Shown piece after piece: positions 33,872 to 41,689 of a stretch of DNA of 64,000 nucleotides. Where the stretch lies: the NCBI GenBank assembly GCA_947085045.1, contig CAMTUU010000014.1, forward strand, positions 88,929 to 152,928, in the 5' to 3' direction. A program made the translations under genes and the position numbers. Position 1 is the first letter of the stretch. Every line of letters begins with the position of its first letter. Below the pieces are notes generated by a model. It worked only from the letters and a program-made list of their open reading frames with translations. It was not told the origin of the DNA and made no database searches. This DNA comes from Pseudolysinimonas_A sp947085045. GTDB taxonomy: Bacteria > Actinomycetota > Actinomycetes > Actinomycetales > Microbacteriaceae.

Positions 33872-35245
33872 ATGACAGACCACACGATCTACGACGATGT
33901 CAGACGCGGCATGATCCCTGCCCACATCTACAACGACGAAGAGATCTTCGCGCTCGAGCGGGAGCGCTTGTTCAGTCGCGCGTGGATCTTCGTGGGTCAC
34001 GAATCAGAGATCCCTCAGCCCGGCGACTACGTGGTGCGGCGAGTGCTCGACGACTCGTTCATCGTGGTGCGCGACGAGAGTGGCTCCGTCAAGGCGATGT
34101 TCAACATGTGCCTGCACCGAGGAATGCAGGTGTGCCGGGCGGAAATGGGCAACGCCTCGCACTTCCGCTGCCCGTATCACGGCTGGTCGTACCGCAACGA
34201 CGGACGAATCGTGGGGCTGCCGTTCCACGAAGAGGCGTACGGTGGCGAGGCTGGCTTCAATCGCAAGGGAGCCCGCCTGCTTCCGGCGCCGAGCCTCGAC
34301 AGCTACAACGGGTTGATCTTCATCAGCATGGATCCGGATGCGCCACCGCTGATCGACTACCTCGGCGATTTCGCTTTCTATCTCGACTACTACACGAAGC
34401 AGAGCTCCTCGGGCATCGAGCTCCGCGGCCCGCAGCGCTGGCGGGTGAAGGCGAACTGGAAGATCGGCGCAGAGAACTTCGCCGGCGACATGTACCACAC
34501 GCCACAGACCCACACCTCGGTGGTCGAGATCGGCCTCTTCCGCGAACCGAAGGCGGAGAAGCGTAAAGACGGCAACACGTACTGGGCGGGCAACGGCGGA
34601 GGCACGACCTACAAGCTTCCGGAGGGAACGCTCGAGGAGCGGCTGCGCTACGTGGGCTACCCCGACGAGATGATCGACCGGATGAAGGAGGTCTGGTCCC
34701 AGGACCAGCTCAATGTGATCGGCGAGAACGGCTTCATGATCTCGGCGGCCTCGATCTTCCCGAACATGAGCTTCGTGCACAACTGGCCGAAGGTGGAAGA
34801 CGGCGACGACGTGCTCCCGTTCATCTCGATCCGTACCTGGCAGCCGATCAGCGAGAACGAGACCGAGGTGCTTTCCTGGTTCGCCGTCGACGCAGCGGCA
34901 CCGGAGGAGTTCAAGGCTCTGTCGTACAAGGCGTACCTGATGTGCTTCGGCAGCACGGGGATGTTCGAGCAGGACGATGTGGAGAACTGGGTGTCCCTTA
35001 CGAACACCGCGAAAGGGAATATGGCGCGGCGCTTGCTGCTGAACAGCCGGATGGGCGTGCTGAAAGACGGCAGATTCGTCGTGGAGCCGCTCGGACCGGA
35101 CGCGTTCTCTGGCCCGGGCGTGGCCCACGTCGGTTACGGAGAGTACAACCAGCGGCATCTGCTCGAGCGCTGGGCGGACTACCTCGAGACGGAGCCGACC
35201 GCGCTGATCATCTCGTCGGTGGGGATGCCGGAGGGGCTGTCATGA
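33872..35245 (+). CDS. Rieske ring-hydroxylating dioxygenase, alpha subunit
   Basis: Catalytic subunit of 457 aa. The Rieske [2Fe-2S] site is Cys80-x-His82 (NMCLHRG) and Cys100-x2-His103 (RCPYHGW). The mononuclear iron motif is ENFAGDMYHTPQTH with Asp206, His209 and His214. It adds both atoms of O2 to an aromatic ring, using electrons from the ferredoxin and reductase encoded just downstream. GGAG lies about 10 bp before ATG 33872. The stop overlaps the beta-subunit start. Substrate not readable; the alpha sequence is of the benzoate/biphenyl-like oxygenase superfamily. Confidence 0.95.
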   Translation: MTDHTIYDDVRRGMIPAHIYNDEEIFALERERLFSRAWIFVGHESEIPQPGDYVVRRVLDDSFIVVRDESGSVKAMFNMCLHRGMQVCRAEMGNASHFRCPYHGWSYRNDGRIVGLPFHEEAYGGEAGFNRKGARLLPAPSLDSYNGLIFISMDPDAPPLIDYLGDFAFYLDYYTKQSSSGIELRGPQRWRVKANWKIGAENFAGDMYHTPQTHTSVVEIGLFREPKAEKRKDGNTYWAGNGGGTTYKLPEGTLEERLRYVGYPDEMIDRMKEVWSQDQLNVIGENGFMISAASIFPNMSFVHNWPKVEDGDDVLPFISIRTWQPISENETEVLSWFAVDAAAPEEFKALSYKAYLMCFGSTGMFEQDDVENWVSLTNTAKGNMARRLLLNSRMGVLKDGRFVVEPLGPDAFSGPGVAHVGYGEYNQRHLLERWADYLETEPTALIISSVGMPEGLS

Positions 35246-35829
35246 CCGAGGCGCGCTGGGTTCGACTGAAAGAGTCGCCGCTCGGAGCACATACGACCAA
35301 AGCCACGCGGGTGGGGAGTTCGTTGTCGTTCTCGGACGGCCTGCATCTGGAGACGCACAGGTGGCTCGTCGAAGAGGCATACATCCTCGACGAGCAGCGG
35401 TACGAGGACTGGCTCGACCTCATCGCCGACGATGTGCACTACATCATGCCCGTGCAGGTCACTACCGCGCTCGGCGCCGGGTACTCGACGTCTCCGGGCA
35501 TGGCGCATTGGGACGAGAACAAGTACTCCCTGAGCCGGCGGGTCGCCCGCTTCCTCACGGAACACGCCTGGACAGAGGATCCGCCCTCCCGGCTCCGTCA
35601 CTTCGTCACGAACGTGCGCACCTTCGAGAGCGACGTCCCGGGCGAGGTCGTCGTCGATTCTGCGGTGCTTCTTTTCCGCAGTCGCGGCGACGTGCACGAG
35701 CCCGCGGTGATCTCGGCCGGCCGCGAAGACGTTCTGCGACGTGTCGGCGGCGGGTTGCAGCTCGCACGCCGAACCATCACGGTCGACGAGTCGGTCTTGC
35801 GCACACAGAATCTGGCGATCTTCCTATGA
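35242..35829 (+). CDS. Ring-hydroxylating dioxygenase, beta subunit
   Basis: Structural subunit of 195 aa, needed for the alpha3-beta3 hexamer. Family features: VEEAYILDEQRYEDWLDLIADDVHY near the N-terminus and the Arg-rich LSRRVARFLTEHAWTEDPPSRLRHFVTNV. It overlaps the alpha stop by 4 bp and the next gene by 4 bp, so the operon is tightly coupled. Confidence 0.94.
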   Translation: MTEARWVRLKESPLGAHTTKATRVGSSLSFSDGLHLETHRWLVEEAYILDEQRYEDWLDLIADDVHYIMPVQVTTALGAGYSTSPGMAHWDENKYSLSRRVARFLTEHAWTEDPPSRLRHFVTNVRTFESDVPGEVVVDSAVLLFRSRGDVHEPAVISAGREDVLRRVGGGLQLARRTITVDESVLRTQNLAIFL

Positions 35830-36152
35830 AACTCGAATGGGAAGGCGAAGAGGACGACCGCATCGCGGCCATCGCAGCAGCAGACGAACGTCAGCGGCTC
35901 GAAGACCAGCGGGTAGGGGCTCCGATCTCGATCGCCAATGAGTTCTCGGAGATCCGGGTATCTCGCGTGGAGACACGCAACGGCTCCCGGCTCCTGATCG
36001 AGTCGCCGCGATCCGGGCAGTGGGTCGCTCTCGATCCGCTCGAGCTCGAGGCGCTGACCTGGCAGACTACGGCGACGTTCTCCGCCATGATCGCCCAACC
36101 GTTCGCACCGATGTTCCCTGAGATAACGCCTGAAGAAGCAGGAGAGGAGTGA
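35826..36152 (+). CDS. Small conserved protein of the dioxygenase operon, function unknown
   Basis: Protein of 108 aa, acidic at both ends, with a central stretch ISIANEFSEIRVSRVETRNGSRLLIESP and a tail ALTWQTTATFSAMIAQPFAPMFPE. No iron-sulfur Cys or catalytic motif is seen; it has no Cys at all. It overlaps the beta gene by 4 bp and is 3 bp before the ferredoxin gene. Proteins of this size occur in some actinobacterial Rieske operons and are sometimes labelled dihydrodiol dehydrogenase, but it is far too short for that and lacks a Rossmann motif. Confidence 0.8.
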   Translation: MKLEWEGEEDDRIAAIAAADERQRLEDQRVGAPISIANEFSEIRVSRVETRNGSRLLIESPRSGQWVALDPLELEALTWQTTATFSAMIAQPFAPMFPEITPEEAGEE

Positions 36153-36155
36153 CAC

Positions 36156-36353
36156 ATGCCTGTCGTGAAAGCGGATCTCGGGCTCTGTCAGGGCTACGCC
36201 AACTGCATCATGGCCGCGGGAGACTATTTCGATCTCGATGACGACGGCGTCGTGATCCTGCTCAGAACAGAGGTCGACGAGGCCGACCGGAAACGGGTCA
36301 CCGAGGCGGCGAACAGCTGCCCGGTTTCCGCGCTCCGGGTGGAAGACGAATGA
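36156..36353 (+). CDS. [3Fe-4S] ferredoxin
   Basis: Electron carrier of 65 aa. Three cysteines are placed as Cys11-x5-Cys17 and Cys55-Pro (LCQGYANC and NSCPVSALRV), the pattern of single-cluster [3Fe-4S] ferredoxins that serve P450s and some dioxygenases. It hands electrons from the reductase encoded next to the Rieske centre. AGGAGAGGAG lies before the ATG. Confidence 0.93.
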   Translation: MPVVKADLGLCQGYANCIMAAGDYFDLDDDGVVILLRTEVDEADRKRVTEAANSCPVSALRVEDE

Positions 36354-37561
36354 CGACAGCGATTGTCGGTGCGTCGATCGCGGGGGTACGGGCCGCGCAG
36401 GCGCTTCGGGCAGAGGGGTATCGCGGAGACGTTGTGCTCATCGGCTCCGAGCCCGTGCTGCCCTACGACAAGCCGCCGCTGTCGAAGGGATACCTCGTCG
36501 GTGCAGGTGCAGCCGAGGTCACGCTCCTCACGGCGGCGGAGGCGCTCGAGCTTAACATCGACCTTCGTCTCGGTGTGCCGGCGGTAGGTCTGGACCGTGC
36601 GTTGTCGGAGCTCCGGCTGGCGAATGGACGGCGGGTCGGCTTCGATGACCTCGTGGTGGCGACCGGCGTCCGCGCGCGGCCGTCGCCGTGGGGTGAAGGC
36701 GAGGGAATCCATGTGCTGCGGACACTCGACGACGCAGACCGGCTGCGCGCCGAGCTAGTTCCCGATCGCAGGATCATCGTCATCGGAGCGGGCTTCATCG
36801 GCGCCGAGGTCGCCGCGACCGCTCTTGGGCTCGGAGTCGATGTCACCCTGGTCTCGGCGACACGCGACCTGATGTCACGCCGGCTCGGTGACGAGATTGG
36901 CGCCCTCTTCTCGCAGAAGCACTCCCGGCATGGCGTACATGCGGTTCTCGGACGGACGGTCGCGCAGATCGACGGTGCGAAGGGAGACTTCCGCGTGCTC
37001 CTGGATGACGGTTCCGAGCTCCACGGTGATGTCGTCGTCATCGGCATCGGGGCAGTGCCGAACGTCGAATGGCTCGAGGACTCAGGGCTCGAGATCGACG
37101 ACGGTCTCGTCTGCGACGAATTCCTCACGGCACTCGGCGCCCCGGAAATCCATGCGATCGGCGATGTTGCGCGGTGGCGGCATCCGGTTCGCGGCGATCT
37201 CACCCGTCTTGAGCACTGGACGAATGCGGTCGACCAGGCGCGCTGTGTCGCGCACAACATCGCTCATCCCGACGACCGACGCTCATATCTGCCTGTCGAG
37301 TATGTCTGGAGTGACCAGTTCAACTGGAAGCTGCACATCGTCGGTCGCACGACGGCAGTCAACCCCGAGATGGTGACGGACCCTCGAACACCCGACCGGA
37401 TCGCGTCTCTGTACTCTCAGAATGGTCTGTCATTCGACGGGGCAGTGGTACTGAATTGGCCCCGCGCTCTCGTCGAAGTCCGCCGGTCCATCGCAGCGGG
37501 ATCGTCGCTTTCCGACGTTCGTGTACGACTGGGCCGGCTGCTCGAATCGGCGTCCGGATAG
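36350..37561 (+). CDS. FAD-dependent ferredoxin reductase
   Basis: Reductase of 403 aa with two dinucleotide-binding motifs: IVGASIAGVRAAQAL for FAD at the N-terminus and IIVIGAGFIGAEVAAT for NADH near residue 145. It also has the FAD motif IHAIGDVARW and the PYDKPPLSKGYL segment of this family. It overlaps the ferredoxin stop by 4 bp and completes a three-component dioxygenase system. Confidence 0.95.
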   Translation: MTTAIVGASIAGVRAAQALRAEGYRGDVVLIGSEPVLPYDKPPLSKGYLVGAGAAEVTLLTAAEALELNIDLRLGVPAVGLDRALSELRLANGRRVGFDDLVVATGVRARPSPWGEGEGIHVLRTLDDADRLRAELVPDRRIIVIGAGFIGAEVAATALGLGVDVTLVSATRDLMSRRLGDEIGALFSQKHSRHGVHAVLGRTVAQIDGAKGDFRVLLDDGSELHGDVVVIGIGAVPNVEWLEDSGLEIDDGLVCDEFLTALGAPEIHAIGDVARWRHPVRGDLTRLEHWTNAVDQARCVAHNIAHPDDRRSYLPVEYVWSDQFNWKLHIVGRTTAVNPEMVTDPRTPDRIASLYSQNGLSFDGAVVLNWPRALVEVRRSIAAGSSLSDVRVRLGRLLESASG

Positions 37562-37622
37562 ACCTGGACGGGATCGCCTTGCCCTTGATGGCGGCCCTGA
37601 GGGCCGGCAGGAACGATACAGT

Positions 37623-37639
37623 TTCTGTTGTGCAGAGAA
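37623..37639. promoter_or_regulatory. IclR-type operator candidate, copy 2
   Basis: TTCTG-TTGTG-CAGAGAA. It spans the GTG (37630) used here as the iclR start and lies directly after a TACAGT that could be a -10 element (37617-37622). This layout suits a leaderless transcript with the repressor sitting on the start site, that is, autoregulation. Confidence 0.55.
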
Positions 37640-38415
37640 ATAGAGCAGCCGACGGAGTCGATGCGGCTCCGCAATACCCGATCGAGTCGGTCGACAATGC
37701 CCTGAAACTCCTGCTCCTGCTCGGTGAGAAGAACGAACTTCGACTGACGGACGCCAGCAAGCACCTGGGTGTCGCGACCTCAACGGCGCATCGCATCCTC
37801 GCGATGCTTCAATGGCGAGGATTCGTGCGGCAAGACCCGCGAACGAAGACATACGGGCCAGGGCCGTCGTTGACCACGATCGCCTTCTCGGTGCTGAGAA
37901 AGATGGACATCCCGCAGATCGTGCAACCGATCCTCGAGGAACTCAGCCACCAAGCCGGCGAGACGGTTCACCTCGGCACGCTCGACGGCAACTCCACTCG
38001 CTTTCTCGCAGTCTCGGAACCGACGACGGCGGTGCGAGTCGCTTCACGGTTGGGCAAGGAGATGCCGGCCCATTGCACCTCCACGGGAAAGGTTCTCCTG
38101 GCGCAGCTCCCGCGAGAACAATTGGACCGTCTCTACCCCGACGAGCAACTCTCACAGGTGACTCCGCAGTCGATCCGTACCAAGACCGAGCTCCTCGCAC
38201 AACTGGATCTTGTCGCGAAGCAGGGCTATGCAACGAACCGGGAGGAGAGCGAGGAGGGCGTGGCCTCGGTGGCCGTGGCCGTTCCCTCGGCGAGCGGGCT
38301 GCGGTTGGCGATCAACGCATCTGCCCCGGTGTTCCGCTTGCCTCCCCGCAAGGTGAAGACCCTCGTCGCACTCCTCGATGAGGCAGCCGTACGTCTGGCC
38401 GACCTGACCTCCTGA
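37630..38415 (+). CDS. IclR-family transcriptional regulator
   Basis: Regulator of 261 aa. The N-terminal winged helix reads PIESVDNALKLLLLLGE, then LTDASKHLGVATSTAHRILAMLQWRGFV. The C-terminal effector domain has ETVHLGTLDGNSTRFLAV, MPAHCTSTGKVLLA and the KQGYATNREESEEGVASVAV signature. Start choice is uncertain: GTG 37630 gives the usual short leader, ATG 37588 adds 14 residues, and neither has a good ribosome-binding site. IclR proteins commonly control aromatic catabolism. The shared motif at three promoters around it supports control of this cluster. Confidence 0.9.
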   Translation: MQRNRAADGVDAAPQYPIESVDNALKLLLLLGEKNELRLTDASKHLGVATSTAHRILAMLQWRGFVRQDPRTKTYGPGPSLTTIAFSVLRKMDIPQIVQPILEELSHQAGETVHLGTLDGNSTRFLAVSEPTTAVRVASRLGKEMPAHCTSTGKVLLAQLPREQLDRLYPDEQLSQVTPQSIRTKTELLAQLDLVAKQGYATNREESEEGVASVAVAVPSASGLRLAINASAPVFRLPPRKVKTLVALLDEAAVRLADLTS

Positions 38416-38432
38416 AGGCTCGTCGTCTCTTT

Positions 38433-38454
38433 CCCCTGCGACCTGGTGCAGGGG
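38433..38454 (+). terminator. Possible terminator hairpin after iclR
   Basis: CCCCTGC (38433-38439) pairs with GCAGGGG (38448-38454) around an 8-nt loop, 17 bp after the iclR stop. The bases after the stem are only mildly T-rich, so termination strength is uncertain. Confidence 0.4.
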
Positions 38455-38539
38455 TCGTTCGGCGCGTTCTGAAGAGAGCTCGAGCCATGCTGGACTGTTG
38501 GCGCCGCGCAAGCTATTGTGTCTTCTAGTTAGGAACAAG

Positions 38540-38556
38540 TTCTGCTCAGCAGATAA
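38540..38556. promoter_or_regulatory. IclR-type operator candidate, copy 3
   Basis: TTCTG-CTCAG-CAGATAA, 20 bp before the first hydrolase ATG and nearly identical in its outer parts to copy 1 before the dioxygenase. The gap 38455-38539 shows nothing else. Confidence 0.65.
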
Positions 38557-38576
38557 ATATGCGAAGAGGATGATCA

Positions 38577-39299
38577 ATGCAGATCGTACTGGTGCACGGC
38601 GGATGGGTAGGCGGCTGGGTGTGGGACGGCGTCGCCGACGAATTGCGCAGAATGGGGCACGAGGTGATCGCGCCGACGCTGCGCGGTCTCGAAGACGGTG
38701 ACGTGGACCGCTCCGGCGTCACGATGAGCATGATGGCGCGCGATCTGATCGATCAGGTAAGAGAGCTCACCCAGCTCGACATCGTGCTCGTCGGTCATAG
38801 CGGCGGAGGTCCGCTCATCCAACTCGTCGCTGAGGCGATGCCCGAGCGCATCGGCCGGGTCGTCTTCGTCGACGCCTGGGTGCTGCGCGACGGCGAGACC
38901 ATTAACGACGTGCTCCCCGATCCGTTGGTCGCAGCGACGAAGGCGCTTGCGAGTCAGTCCGACGACAACACCATCGTCATGCCGCCTGAGCTCTGGGCCG
39001 CGTCTATGCAGGACATGTCCCCGTTCGAGCAGCAGCAGCTCGCCGCGCTCGAGCCGAGGCTCGTCCCATCGCCGGCAGGCTGGTCCGATGAGCCGATCCG
39101 CCTCGACCGGTTCTGGGCGAGCAGCATCCCGTCAAGTTATGTGTTCCTCGCTCAGGACCAGGCCGTTCCCGCTGAGATCTACCAGGCCGCGGCCGGGCGG
39201 CTTGATAGTCCGCGCACGATCGAGATCGACGGAAGCCATTTGGTGATGCTCACGCATCCGGAGAGGCTCGCACGGGCCCTCGACGCCGTCATTGCCTAA
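38577..39299 (+). CDS. Alpha/beta hydrolase (salicylate-esterase-like)
   Basis: Hydrolase of 240 aa. It starts QIVLVHGGWVGGWVWDGVAD with the oxyanion loop, has the nucleophile in VLVGHSGGGPL and a C-terminal His in IDGSHLVMLTHPERLA. The short form resembles plant methylesterase and related bacterial esterases. GAAGAGGA lies before ATG 38577. It follows the third operator copy and may release an aromatic acid from an ester for the dioxygenase. That order of steps is inference. Confidence 0.87.
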   Translation: MQIVLVHGGWVGGWVWDGVADELRRMGHEVIAPTLRGLEDGDVDRSGVTMSMMARDLIDQVRELTQLDIVLVGHSGGGPLIQLVAEAMPERIGRVVFVDAWVLRDGETINDVLPDPLVAATKALASQSDDNTIVMPPELWAASMQDMSPFEQQQLAALEPRLVPSPAGWSDEPIRLDRFWASSIPSSYVFLAQDQAVPAEIYQAAAGRLDSPRTIEIDGSHLVMLTHPERLARALDAVIA

Positions 39300-39315
39300 C
39301 AGGCCTGGGGAAGCT

Positions 39316-40230
39316 ATGGATTCGATTTCACGCCCAGACGACGTCGCGCCGATCTCGTACACCGAACTGGCGCCGTCGGGTGCGCCTGCTCGGTGGATCG
39401 TCCTCGTGCACGGGGGTGGTGCCTCGAACGAGTACTATCTCGAGACGCCCGACGGCCGACAGGGCTGGGCGGCACGATTCGTATCGCATGGCTACGGTGT
39501 GCTGGTGGTGGACTGGCTGGGGTTGTCCTATGAGGCGGCCCAACACGTCGATGATCGTGCGGCGTCTGCGCGGCTGGACTATGAGAGCGTGTGCCGAGGG
39601 ATGGGCGTGTTCCTCTCTGGTCTCGGCCGGAACGTCGTGCTGGTCGTGCACTCGATGGCAGGTCCGATTGGCTTCCGCCTCCTAGAGACGCATGGCGATC
39701 TCATCGACGGGCTCGTAGCCGTCGCTCCGGGCCCGCCTGGAAATATACAGGCGGTGCCCGAGATCGTGAGGGAGTCCGACCAGGAGGTCTCCATCCGTGG
39801 AGCGGCCATCGACTGGACCATCCCGAAGATGGGTTTCTGGGAACCCACAAGCGCCTTCGTGAACGACAAGGCCATCGGACCCAGCCGGCGGTTCCCCCGC
39901 GAGTGCATCGAGGTGTTCCGCCGCACCCTTCGGCCGATCCCGGCCCGGATGCTTTATCAGCGTCTGAACATCGGTGGGAGCCAAATGAGGATCGGGCCGA
40001 CCGACGCGTTCACGAACAAGCCGATTCTCGTCTTCACGGGTGGAGCCGATACCGACCACCCCTCGCAGCTGGATCAGGACATCGTGGCCTGGCTCACCGA
40101 TCAGGGCGCCGCCGTCACCTTCTGGTCGTCCGAACTGCCTCTTCTCGCTGGGAACGGCCACTCGCTGATGGTCGAAGACAATAGCGACGAGCTCGCTGAC
40201 GAGATCGCGCGGTGGATCACGGCGCTCTGA
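39316..40230 (+). CDS. Alpha/beta hydrolase
   Basis: Second hydrolase of the cluster, 304 aa. It has the oxyanion loop WIVLVHGGGASNEYYLETPDGR, the nucleophile in VVLVVHSMAGPI (Ser in HSM) and His in LLAGNGHSLMVED. The motif GTADTDHPSQ-like FTGGADTDHPS carries a candidate acid. GGGGAAG lies before ATG 39316, 16 bp after the previous stop, so it is probably co-transcribed with the first hydrolase. Substrate unknown. Confidence 0.85.
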   Translation: MDSISRPDDVAPISYTELAPSGAPARWIVLVHGGGASNEYYLETPDGRQGWAARFVSHGYGVLVVDWLGLSYEAAQHVDDRAASARLDYESVCRGMGVFLSGLGRNVVLVVHSMAGPIGFRLLETHGDLIDGLVAVAPGPPGNIQAVPEIVRESDQEVSIRGAAIDWTIPKMGFWEPTSAFVNDKAIGPSRRFPRECIEVFRRTLRPIPARMLYQRLNIGGSQMRIGPTDAFTNKPILVFTGGADTDHPSQLDQDIVAWLTDQGAAVTFWSSELPLLAGNGHSLMVEDNSDELADEIARWITAL

Positions 40231-41130
40231 CTCGCCACCGTATCGTCCCGGCCATTATTTCAGCCGACCCGACGTCCCCAACAGCGGAGGAGAACGCCAG
40301 TCGTTTCCTTCGTGTCACTCGAGGGAACGCTGTGCCAGCTCGTTGCCGACTACGACTTGGTCGATCGGGCCCTTGCTCGAACTCCTCATTTCATACGTCT
40401 GGCGATGGACTCAAGGGAGATGTTCGCCGACGGCCGCGTGCAACTCCAGGTCATCGGTGGACAGCTGAGGCGTCTGCCACGACGCATCGAGACGATCGGT
40501 TCGCAGCTCGAACGGAACGTTCGGGCTGAGCATAAGGATGTTCCGAGACCTCCAGGAACGCGGATGGATCGGTTCGTTGGTCGGGGAGCTGACGACCACC
40601 CTGGTTGGCGTGGCGCTTATCGTCGCTGCGGTGCTACTTTCGGTCTCGGGGGGTGGCCCCCAGCTCGCCCCGACGTCGCACTCCTACCGTTCCTAGGGGC
40701 GGGGTGGTCGGCCTCGCGGGCAGGCTCCTCGTGCTGAGGCCGCTGCGCACCTCCTTGATGCGCACCACGCTGATCGCCGGATCCTGGCAAACTATCCCGC
40801 GACGCGAATTCGCAGGGGGTGTCGGCGCGACTTTCGATCGACGTACAGTGCCGTCCGTTAACAAACGATCGGTTCGTGCGACCGAACTGTCGAACGCCTG
40901 TGCATCGCTGCGGCGAGTTCCTCATGGCGCAGTACCTGGGTTTCGCTTCCGGAAGAAGATTTCACGAACCCCAGCGACACGGTGTTGCGGTGACGTTCGA
41001 CGAAAGAGAAGAAGGATGGCCCGGCGAATCCCAATCGCGCGAAGTCTCGCCTTCGAAATGACAGAAGCGCTCCTGTGCTCGCGCGTCGGTTACTTCGCAC
41101 CTTCTAGGTGTGACGTTATCAATTAGGGTG
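40231..41130. other. Interval with no confident gene; one possible small membrane ORF
   Basis: Several open frames exist but none has a recognisable family or good coding pattern. The best small candidate is 40538-40696 (+), 52 aa, with one transmembrane helix (LVGELTTTLVGVALIVAAVL) after a weak AAGG leader. At 41090-41106 the bases CACCTTCTAGGTG form a small dyad just before the relaxase N-terminal fragment, a place where an origin of transfer could lie. The interval looks like decayed mobile DNA. Confidence 0.45.
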
Positions 41131-41253
41131 ATGACGACCGGTGACGGGTACCGGTACCTGCTGAACTCTGTCGTGTCCGGTGACGGCGACCGCGACGCCT
41201 CGTCTGTGTTGACGCGGTATTACGCGGAGGCCGGGACTCCTGGCTCGATGTAG
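41131..41253 (+). pseudogene. N-terminal fragment of a MobF relaxase
   Basis: Encodes 40 residues: MTTGDGYRYLLNSVVSG, then ASSVLTRYYAEAGTPGS and a stop. This is the start of the TraA/MobF relaxase class (GDGYxYL...SLTxYYxxxGxPPG) with the catalytic Tyr pair YY. It ends at the same point (TPPGS) where the fragment at 31284 begins. The nucleotides of the shared TP-GS part differ between the two, so they may come from two related genes rather than one broken gene. Confidence 0.65.
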
Positions 41254-41267
41254 CGCCGAGGGGGTCG

Positions 41268-41618
41268 CTACTGGTCGGTTCCGACGTTGTGTTCAACCCA
41301 GTCGCGCAGATGCTTCAACGGGGCGGCTGCGCTGTGTCCGAGGTCAGTAAGTTCGTACTCCACGCGAGCGGGAACCTCGGGGTAGACGGTGCGAGTGAGC
41401 AGGCCGTGGTCTTCGAGACGCTTGAGGGTCTGGGACAGCACCTTGGGGCTGACGCCTTCCAAGCGTCGTTTGAGTTGCCCGTTGCGTTGCGGCCCGTCTT
41501 CGAGCGCACCGATGGCCAGGGCGCTCCACTTGTTGGCGAGCAGGTCGAGCATGTCGCGGCACGGACACATGGCCGCGTACACGTCGTTCCGGTCGCACTC
41601 ATCCACGGTCTGACTCAT
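41268..41618 (-). CDS. HxlR-family transcriptional regulator
   Basis: Winged-helix regulator of 116 aa. The signature CPCRDMLDLLANKWSALAIGAL includes the N-terminal cysteine often used to sense electrophiles or aldehydes in this family. Further features: QLKRRLEGVSPKVLSQTLKRLEDHGLL and the wing VEYELTDLG. It is divergent from the quinone oxidoreductase, the usual arrangement for a repressor controlling that enzyme. Confidence 0.92.
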   Translation of the reverse strand: MSQTVDECDRNDVYAAMCPCRDMLDLLANKWSALAIGALEDGPQRNGQLKRRLEGVSPKVLSQTLKRLEDHGLLTRTVYPEVPARVEYELTDLGHSAAAPLKHLRDWVEHNVGTDQ

Positions 41619-41651
41619 ACGTTCATGGTATCCGATGGGTACTAGGTTGCC

Positions 41652-41685
41652 TTGACGGTAACCAGTAGGTCTGGGGAACCATAAT
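41652..41685 (+). promoter_or_regulatory. Promoter region of the quinone oxidoreductase gene
   Basis: TTGACG (41652-41657) and CATAAT (41680-41685) resemble -35 and -10 elements, but the 22-bp spacing is longer than usual. The -10 lies so close to ATG 41690 that the transcript would be nearly leaderless. A partial dyad GGTATCC-GAT-GGGTACT near 41626-41642 could be the HxlR operator between the divergent genes. Confidence 0.35.
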
Positions 41686-41689
41686 TGGC

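Noticed and set aside
40605..41126. Possible 173-aa plus-strand gene
   Set aside because: No family, low-complexity Arg/Ser composition, no leader, and it overlaps other equally weak frames in decayed DNA.
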